NCBI RefSeq assembly: GCF_000421545.1
Contig: NZ_ATXF01000005.1
Span: 682,001-746,000 of the forward strand
Length of the DNA: 64,000 nt
Direction of reading: 5' to 3'
From: Agromyces italicus DSM 16388
GTDB lineage: Bacteria; Actinomycetota; Actinomycetes; Actinomycetales; Microbacteriaceae
The notes under the pieces were generated by a model. It was not told the origin of the DNA and made no database searches. It saw nothing but the letters and a program-made list of their open reading frames with translations. The translations under genes were made by a program, and so were the position numbers. Numbering within the stretch: position 1 is the stretch's first letter; every line of letters begins with the position of its first letter. Positions 58,237-64,000 of this stretch are shown here, piece after piece.

Positions 58237-61101
58237 TCAGCCTGCCGCGGGGGGCGTGATGCTGATCAGCGCTGCGGTGTTGCCCTTGAACGCCTTCTTG
58301 ACCTGGATCACGGTGCCGTAACCCACGCCGTCGTCGGCGGGGTTGCCCGAGCCGAACGGTCCGACGCCGGCGTCGACGCCGTCGTAGTCGGGCAGGCGGT
58401 TGCCGGCGAGGTCGTACAGCGGGGTGCTGTACTGGGCGTTGCCGACCGAGGGAACCACGGTCGACGCGTCGCGGTCGCGGTAGAAGAGCTGACCGGTCGC
58501 CTCGTTCAGGGCGAAGCCGGGCACCCAGCCGCGGTCGTCGGTGAAGGTGCTCACCGGGTCGAGGGCCGCGGTGTCGGTGCAGTACTCGTTGCCGGACGCG
58601 ATGAAGCACTCGGTGAACGGGTACGTCTTCGTGAGACCGAACGACGCGTTCGACGACTGGGCGCGCGAGGGCATCACGTTCAGCGTCGACGGGTCGGCGT
58701 CGGCCGCGGCACCGGTGCGCTGCAGCGGGTTGAAGTGGCTGTCGACGAGCAGGAGCCCGCCCTTCGCACCATAGCTCGGCAGCGCCGCCTCGTTCGAGAG
58801 GATCTGGTTCGAGTTGCCGTACGTGGTGTCGCGGTACCAGACCAGCGCGCCCGGTGCGTTGTAGGCGATCTTCTCGACCTTCCACGCGCCGTCACTGTAG
58901 ACGGAGTTGTAGCCGTACTTCAGCCCTTCGTCGAAGCCGTCGAAGTTGCGCCACTCGACCAGGTAGTACTGCGCCTTGATCGAGGTGCCGGTGTCGATGC
59001 GCCAGCCGGGGCCGGTGGTGTCGGCGAAGGTGCCGACCTTGGGCGTCCAGCCGCTCTCGCCCGACTCGACGTCGTCGCTCCACGTCGTGGTGGCGCCGCT
59101 CGTGAGCGAGAAGTCGTCGGCGAACCAGCCGCGCTCCTGGAAGGCGGCGTCGGTCGCCATGCGGAGACGGAGGTCGATCGACTGCCCGGCGTAGGCCGTG
59201 AGGTCGACGTACTGGTTCTGCCAGCCGTGCGAGTCACCGGTGAGACCGTACTTGCGGTCGCCGAAGCCGTGCAGGTTGCCGTTCGGGTCGGGGTAGCCGT
59301 CGGGGGTCGTGGCCTCCGAGCCGTCGGCGTTGTAGACCTTCTGGTCGGTCCACGTGGTGCCGCCGTCGGTCGAGATCTCGACGAAGCCGAAGTCCCAGTC
59401 CGATTCGATCACGAAGTTGTTCCACATCCAGAACTTCGCGTCGGCGCCGACGTCGAGCTTGCGCTCGATGCGGATGTCGCCCCAGTCCTGGTCGGCCCCG
59501 GTGTACCACATGTTCTCGCCGCTGTGCGGGTCGGCGAGGTTGATGGTCTTGTCGGGGAGGTTCACCTTCACGCCGTCTTCGCTGCCCTTGAGGGGGCGCG
59601 AGTTCTGGCCGACCTTGACGGTCGTCTCGTCGTCACCGGGGTTCACGACCTGCGGGTCGGCCCAACCGAGCACCCACTTGTCCCAGAGGCCCATGTGCGT
59701 CGGCATCGACTGGAAGATCGGGCCCGAGTGCGAGCCCGAGCTCATGAGGTCCCAGAAGTCGATGTCGCTGCTGCCGGCGTTCGAGGTGTCGTAGAGGTCG
59801 GGCAGGCCGAGGTCGTGGCCGTACTCGTGCGCGAACACGCCGACGCCCGAGTCTTCGGGCTGCACGATGTAGTTCGACAGCTTGAGGTCGGTGCCGGGGA
59901 TCGTCGCTCCGCCGAGGACGGCCGAGGAGTGCGCCCACAGCGCGTAGGTGCCCTGCGCGCCGCCGCCGCCGGACTTGTCTTCACCCGCGTGGACGAGCAC
60001 GACGTGGTCGATCACGCCGTCGGGCTCGTTGACGTTGCCGTCGCCGTCGCGGTCGCCCTGGTCTTCGATGTCGTAGTCGACCCAGGGGAAGTCGGGCTGC
60101 GCCTCCGCGAGGGCTGCGACCGCGTCGATCGGCAGCTGGCCGGGGCCCTTCGGGTTGTCGGGGTGGCCCTGCTGGTCCTGCATGGGACCGGCCTCGTAGA
60201 CGCCCTCTTCGTTCTGGTGGCACACCGTGGCGCCGTAGTAAGCCTCGGAGTGCGGGACCGTGATCCACGGGGTCGCCTCACCGGTGACGGTGTAGGCGCC
60301 GCGCGACATCTCTTCGTACATCGACTTCATCGTGTAGCCCGAGATGTCGAAGCCGGGCTTGCCGTCGGGGCCCGTGAGGTCGGTGCGGACGCGCTCGGTG
60401 ATGCCTTCGTCGGTGAAGAGCATCTTGTTGAAGTGCTCCGACGAGAAGTCGGGCACCCACATCGAGTTGTTGTCTTCGAGCTCGTAGTCGGCGGGGTTCG
60501 GGATGCCGTTGTGAAGGGGCCCGTTCTGGACGTTGCCGGGCTTGCAGGTGGTCGCACCGAACTCGGTCGGGACGTAGCTGCCGGTGAAGTCGTCGTTCGC
60601 CTCGTCGTTGAACTCGACGAGGATCGTGAGGAGCTTGGCCTCCTGGGTGACGTCGGCCTGCTTGTAGTTGGGCGACTTCTTCGGCTTCTTGGCGTTCGTG
60701 TTCGCCTTCAGCTGCTCCTGCTTGAGCTGCTTCGGGCTCTTGCCGGTCTCGTTCGACTTGTTTTCGAGCTTCGCCAGGCCGCCCGCGGCCTGCGGGTTGC
60801 CTGCGGCGAACTTCGCGTCGATCTCCATGGCGGTCGCCAGCGCGTCCTCGGCGCTCGGGGCGGCGACCTTGTTGCCGTGGATGTCGAAGGCGGCTTCGTC
60901 ATCGGCGCCCACGACGGCCTCCGCACGGGGGGCGACGTAGTTCATGTAGTACTCCGAGTCGCTGATCACCGGCGGCGATACCGGTGATTCAGCCGCGGCT
61001 GCGGTGCTCACGCCGAACGACACCATTCCGGTGGCGGCGAGTGCGAGCACCGGGACGACCGCGACCGCACGCTTGCGCGCGCGGCTGGTGAATCCAGTCA
61101 T
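58237..61101 (-). CDS. Secreted M6 metalloprotease (immune inhibitor A-like)
   Basis: Extracellular zinc protease, 954 aa. N-terminal signal peptide (RARKRAVAVVPVLALAATGMV, cleavage after an AAAA run near residue 37), a roughly 110-residue propeptide, then an M6 catalytic domain with HEYGH at 425-429 and a downstream GLPDLYD. The C-terminal third is beta-rich with carbohydrate-binding-like repeats (YVDLTAYAGQSIDLRLRM at about 635-650). ATG at 61101 with AAGGGAG 5 nt upstream. InhA homologues degrade host or matrix proteins; here a nutritional role is equally likely. Confidence 0.93.
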   Translation of the reverse strand: MTGFTSRARKRAVAVVPVLALAATGMVSFGVSTAAAAESPVSPPVISDSEYYMNYVAPRAEAVVGADDEAAFDIHGNKVAAPSAEDALATAMEIDAKFAAGNPQAAGGLAKLENKSNETGKSPKQLKQEQLKANTNAKKPKKSPNYKQADVTQEAKLLTILVEFNDEANDDFTGSYVPTEFGATTCKPGNVQNGPLHNGIPNPADYELEDNNSMWVPDFSSEHFNKMLFTDEGITERVRTDLTGPDGKPGFDISGYTMKSMYEEMSRGAYTVTGEATPWITVPHSEAYYGATVCHQNEEGVYEAGPMQDQQGHPDNPKGPGQLPIDAVAALAEAQPDFPWVDYDIEDQGDRDGDGNVNEPDGVIDHVVLVHAGEDKSGGGGAQGTYALWAHSSAVLGGATIPGTDLKLSNYIVQPEDSGVGVFAHEYGHDLGLPDLYDTSNAGSSDIDFWDLMSSGSHSGPIFQSMPTHMGLWDKWVLGWADPQVVNPGDDETTVKVGQNSRPLKGSEDGVKVNLPDKTINLADPHSGENMWYTGADQDWGDIRIERKLDVGADAKFWMWNNFVIESDWDFGFVEISTDGGTTWTDQKVYNADGSEATTPDGYPDPNGNLHGFGDRKYGLTGDSHGWQNQYVDLTAYAGQSIDLRLRMATDAAFQERGWFADDFSLTSGATTTWSDDVESGESGWTPKVGTFADTTGPGWRIDTGTSIKAQYYLVEWRNFDGFDEGLKYGYNSVYSDGAWKVEKIAYNAPGALVWYRDTTYGNSNQILSNEAALPSYGAKGGLLLVDSHFNPLQRTGAAADADPSTLNVMPSRAQSSNASFGLTKTYPFTECFIASGNEYCTDTAALDPVSTFTDDRGWVPGFALNEATGQLFYRDRDASTVVPSVGNAQYSTPLYDLAGNRLPDYDGVDAGVGPFGSGNPADDGVGYGTVIQVKKAFKGNTAALISITPPAAG

Positions 61102-61344
61102 GCTTCTCCCTTCGAGTGTCTCGGCGGAGGTGACCGTCGAGACACGCACGGCGCCCGTCGGTGGACGGACGTATTCGGAATCCTGCCGTTAACGGGCCCG
61201 GCTGGGGAAGACCTGAGCCGAAACTGTGGAGAAGTCCGCACATTCGTCTGCTGATTCGACGAGTCCGTGCAGTGCGTCCGGCGATCGCTTCCGCCGGAGA
61301 TCGCCGTTGAGTAGAATTCGAGGTCGACACGCGGGGGGAACACG
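61102..61344. other. Intergenic region between the metalloprotease and lipoprotein genes
   Basis: 243 nt divergent region that should hold both promoters. The stretch 61170-61330 is more AT-rich than the surroundings and contains CTGATTCGAC and GTAGAATTCGAG-like sequences; I do not propose boxes with confidence. Confidence 0.4.
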
Positions 61345-61755
61345 GTGGCATCCGATCGAACGACCTGCGGCCGCACCCGGGGTGCGCGCGTGGCATCCGC
61401 GATGCTCGCGGTGGCGGTCGGCAGCCTCGCGCTCGCCGGGTGCTCATCGCCCACCGAGTCGATTCCGCCCGTCATCGTCGACCTCGGGGAGGTCGACGGC
61501 ACGACGGTCGAGGTCGACGAGGGCGGCACCATCGATCTCACCGGCGACGACGAGACGTACGCGGCGTGGACGGCCGACATCGGCGACCCCGCGATCGTGG
61601 AGTTCACACCCGGCCGCGACGACGGCAGCGCGCAGTTCGACCCCGGGCTCACCGCGACTGCGCCGGGCGAGACCGAGGTGACGCTCGACAACACGGAGAC
61701 GGGCGAGTCGGTGACGTTCACGGTCGAGGTCGTCGGACCGAGCTCGATCTACTGA
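61345..61755 (+). CDS. Putative lipoprotein
   Basis: 136 aa, not recognised. A type II signal peptide (RGARVASAMLAVAVGSLALAGC) with the Cys at 33 in the LAGC lipobox, so probably anchored by lipid on the outer face of the membrane. The mature part is Thr/Glu/Asp-rich (DLGEVDGTTVEVDEGGTIDL) and beta-strand-like. GTG at 61345 with GGGGGGAA 5 nt upstream. No partner suggests a function. Confidence 0.75.
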   Translation: MASDRTTCGRTRGARVASAMLAVAVGSLALAGCSSPTESIPPVIVDLGEVDGTTVEVDEGGTIDLTGDDETYAAWTADIGDPAIVEFTPGRDDGSAQFDPGLTATAPGETEVTLDNTETGESVTFTVEVVGPSSIY

Positions 61756-61783
61756 CCCGACGCGGTCGCCCCGGGCACCGCCC

Positions 61784-62458
61784 TCAGCCGAGCAGCAGGG
61801 AGCGCAGCTGGTCGGCCGAGTGCACGACCGCCATCGCGTCGCCGGCCTCGGCCGGTGAGCCGTAGCCCCATTCGACGAGGATCGTCGGCACGCCGTTGGC
61901 GAGTGCGCCGAGCGTGTCGTAGCCGCGGTCGCCGACCATCACGGAGTGCGCGGTGTCGACGCCCTGCGCCGTCAGACGGTGGAGCGCCTCGGCGACGACG
62001 TCGGCCTTCGTGCTGCGCTCTTCGTCTGCGCTCGCCCCGGTGATCACGGTGAAATACCGGCTGAGTCCGGCGTGGTCGAGCACCTTTCGCGCCATCGTCT
62101 CGGGCTTCGACGTCGCGAGGGCGATCGGGATGCCGGCGGCGTGGAGTCGCTCGAGCACGCCGGCGACGCCGGGGAACACCGGGGAGCTCAGCAGGTGCTT
62201 GCCGTAGTGGGCGCGGTAGACATTGAGGGCCTCCCGGGCCTCGGCGTCCGAGAAGCCCGCGGTCATGCGCAGGCTGTCGAGCAGCGGTGGGCCGACGTAG
62301 GCGCGCAGGCTCTCATCAGATGGCACGGGCAGACCCATCTCGGCGAACATGTACGCGAGCGAGCCCGTGATGTCGGTGGCGGAGTCGATGATGGTGCCGT
62401 CGAGATCGAACAGCACGGCCGACCACGTGCGCGTGGGGGAGAGGGTCGGGGAGGTCAC
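61784..62458 (-). CDS. HAD-superfamily phosphatase (phosphoglycolate-phosphatase-like)
   Basis: 224 aa. Motif I DLDGTII with nucleophile Asp and DxD acid/base; motif II in LATSKPE; motif III Lys region TKADVVAEALH; motif IV VGDRGYD. Cap domain of the phosphoglycolate/pyrophosphatase type. GTG at 62458. Downstream (on the same strand) of nucS; could be metabolic repair, but the substrate is unknown. Confidence 0.88.
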   Translation of the reverse strand: MTSPTLSPTRTWSAVLFDLDGTIIDSATDITGSLAYMFAEMGLPVPSDESLRAYVGPPLLDSLRMTAGFSDAEAREALNVYRAHYGKHLLSSPVFPGVAGVLERLHAAGIPIALATSKPETMARKVLDHAGLSRYFTVITGASADEERSTKADVVAEALHRLTAQGVDTAHSVMVGDRGYDTLGALANGVPTILVEWGYGSPAEAGDAMAVVHSADQLRSLLLG

Positions 62459-62493
62459 CGTGACATCCTAGGACGCAAGAATCTGAGTAAAGC

Positions 62494-63189
62494 TCAGAAC
62501 AGCCGCGAGTCGCCGTCGTCGACGCCGCGCATCGCGTCGTAGTCGAGCACCAGGCAGCGGATTCCCCGGTCCTCGGCGAGGGTGCGCGCCTGCGGCTTGA
62601 TCTCCTGCGCGGCGAACACGCCGGTCACGGGGGCGAGCAGCGGGTCGCGGTTCATGAGCTCGAGGTAGCGGGTCAGCTGCTCGACGCCATCGATGTCGCC
62701 GCGCCGCTTCAACTCGACGGCGACGGAGGCGCCCGCGGCATCCGTCGCGAGGATGTCGACCGGGCCGATCGCCGTCATGTACTCGCGTCGTACCAGCCGG
62801 TGCCCGTCGCCGAGCAGCTCGATCTGCTCGGCGAGCAGCTTCTGCAGGTGCGCCTCGACGCCGTCCTTCTGGAGGCCCGGGTCGATGCCGAGCTCGTGCG
62901 CGGAGTCGTGCAGCACCTCGTGGATCGAGACGATGAGGCGATCGGCGGTCTTCTTGTGCGTGACCGTCCAGAGCTCGACGACGCCGGCCTCGCGCTGCTC
63001 GTCGTCGGGCTCGTTCGTCGCGAGCGTGCAGGGCGGGCTCATCCAGTTGAGGGGCTTGTAGCTGCCGCCGTCGGAGTGCACGAGAAGGCTGCCGTCGCCC
63101 TTCACCATGAGCAGGCGGGTCGCGAGCGGGAGGTGGGCTTGCAGCCGCCCCGCGTAGTCGACGGAACAGCGGGCGATGACGAGACGCAC
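62494..63189 (-). CDS. nucS: Endonuclease NucS/EndoMS, non-canonical mismatch repair
   Basis: Actinobacteria lack MutSL and use NucS to cut at mismatches. 231 aa: N-terminal DNA-binding domain ([21 protein letters not shown]), C-terminal RecB-like nuclease with D145 in [10 protein letters not shown]159 and K161 in AVELKRRGD, and the C-terminal motif DGDSRLF, the type that binds the replication clamp. GTG at 63189. Assignment is strong from motifs and length. Confidence 0.95.
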   Translation of the reverse strand: MRLVIARCSVDYAGRLQAHLPLATRLLMVKGDGSLLVHSDGGSYKPLNWMSPPCTLATNEPDDEQREAGVVELWTVTHKKTADRLIVSIHEVLHDSAHELGIDPGLQKDGVEAHLQKLLAEQIELLGDGHRLVRREYMTAIGPVDILATDAAGASVAVELKRRGDIDGVEQLTRYLELMNRDPLLAPVTGVFAAQEIKPQARTLAEDRGIRCLVLDYDAMRGVDDGDSRLF

Positions 63190-63198
63190 CCGACGAGT

Positions 63199-64000
63199 CT
63201 ACGTGCGGTCGGATGCCACGGGGCGCGCGCGCTCGCGGGCGGCCGGCGCCGCGAGCGCCGAGAGCACGAGGAGGCCGAGGATCACGAGCAGCGCGTTGAG
63301 GATGCCGAAGTGCTCGCCGATGAAACCGAGCAGCGGAGGGCCGGTGAGGAACGCGCAGTAGCCGATGATCGCGACGGCGCTCACGCGAGCCGCCGAATCG
63401 GTCGGGTGATCGGCCGCGGCCGACATGCCGACCGGGAATCCGAGCGACGAGCCGACGCCCCAGAGCACGGTGCCGACGAGGAGCATCCACGTCTCGGTGC
63501 CGAAGATGAACAGCGTGAGCCCGGCGATGCCCACGACGGCCAGCGTGCGCAGCACCGGCACGCGGCCGAACCGGTCGATGAGGGGGCCGCCGACCACCCG
63601 GGCGGCGGTGATCGCGACGGTGAAGACGCCGAACATGAGCGCGCCGGTCGTCTCGTCGAAACCGTGCCCGTCGACGACGGCGAGAGCGAGCCAGTCGTTG
63701 GCCGATCCCTCGGCGAACGACATGCCGAGCATGATCACGCCGATGAGCAGCAGTCGCACGTCGCCCCAGACGGCGAGGTCCTTGCGGAGGCGCTCGGTGA
63801 AGGGCGGGCGCGGGGCATCCGTGTGCAGGTTGTCGCCGACCTCGGCGCGCAGCGGCACGAAGCGCACCGCGACGACGATCGCGACGGCGATGAGGAGCGC
63901 GATGACGCCGAAGTGGACCGAGACGGGGATGCCGGTCGCCGATGCGGCCGCAGCGATGCCCGCGCCGGCCACCGTGCCGAAGCTGAAGAACGCGTGCATG
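63199..64000 (-). CDS. MFS transporter, 3' part only
   Basis: 267 codons of an MFS gene that runs off the right edge of the window. Visible: six or seven transmembrane segments, an intracellular loop VRFVPLRAEVGDNLHTDAPRPPFTERL, and a second-half A-motif-like GGPLIDRFGRVPVLRTLA. The fragment resembles the fucose-permease-like group but is too short to be certain. Starts 9 nt before the nucS start on the same strand, so cotranscription is possible. Confidence 0.75.
   Translation of the reverse strand, partial: MHAFFSFGTVAGAGIAAAASATGIPVSVHFGVIALLIAVAIVVAVRFVPLRAEVGDNLHTDAPRPPFTERLRKDLAVWGDVRLLLIGVIMLGMSFAEGSANDWLALAVVDGHGFDETTGALMFGVFTVAITAARVVGGPLIDRFGRVPVLRTLAVVGIAGLTLFIFGTETWMLLVGTVLWGVGSSLGFPVGMSAAADHPTDSAARVSAVAIIGYCAFLTGPPLLGFIGEHFGILNALLVILGLLVLSALAAPAARERARPVASDRT

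Overview
The window is high-GC, densely coded bacterial DNA and reads as a chromosomal segment of an actinobacterium, most likely family Microbacteriaceae (Agromyces-like; the genus is inference). Reasons: the fhaA-fhaB-pstP-rodA-pbpA-pknA-pknB cell-envelope signalling operon, the non-canonical mismatch-repair nuclease NucS, many GTG starts, 13E12-type DUF222/HNH endonuclease, GH65/HAD phosphorylase pair, and the frequent heptamer GGCATCC/GGATGCC. No CRISPR array, insertion sequence, integrase, rRNA operon or prophage was seen; the only RNA gene recognised is one tRNA-Leu(CAG).

Layout. 1-7230 (minus strand): a tightly overlapping operon for FHA-domain proteins, PP2C phosphatase, RodA/FtsW, a class B PBP and two Ser/Thr kinases; the second kinase is cut by the window edge. 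7296-10621: GH65 disaccharide phosphorylase plus beta-phosphoglucomutase-like HAD, overlapping by 4 nt. 10622-11131: a long inverted repeat, a G-rich tandem repeat, tRNA-Leu and its terminator. 11169-20952: DUF1801, flotillin-like SPFH protein, DUF2871 membrane protein, an acetyltransferase, an AlkA-type DNA glycosylase, a nitronate monooxygenase/flavin reductase pair, a membrane protein, and an HxlR regulator divergent from a fused LLM-FAD oxidoreductase. 21028-27215: PfkB kinase, PLP decarboxylase, then a three-gene unit (degenerate ABC ATPase, YhgE/Pip membrane protein, TetR) behind a palindromic operator.

27278-41326: arylsulfatase, Na+/H+ antiporter, secreted-type NUC1 nuclease homologue, 3-hydroxyisobutyrate-dehydrogenase-like enzyme, DUF222/HNH protein, YCII and MarR, a T5orf172 protein, an unknown protein, a CPBP protease, DUF1349, a BBE-type FAD oxidase and a RibD-like reductase. 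41391-50043: oligopeptidase B carrying in-frame copies of a dispersed repeat, a small membrane protein, a MocR regulator divergent from a PNPOx-fold protein, and a small ORF coupled to a large LAL-type LuxR regulator. 50592-64000: Tyr phosphatase, GNAT, truncated PfkB, leucyl aminopeptidase, 14-TM MFS exporter, SLC13 permease, TetR, a large secreted M6 (InhA-like) metalloprotease, a lipoprotein, a HAD phosphatase, NucS, and an MFS gene cut by the window edge.

Most of the window is ordinary housekeeping and accessory metabolism. The most unusual signals are repeats and control sites: a 60-nt duplicated dispersed element inside the oligopeptidase gene, the catalytically degraded ABC ATPase next to YhgE with its perfect palindromic operator, an 81-bp tandem repeat with an inverted partner, short tandem palindromes with a compensated substitution, overlapping UUCG-hairpin octamers, and G-rich hexamer tracts.
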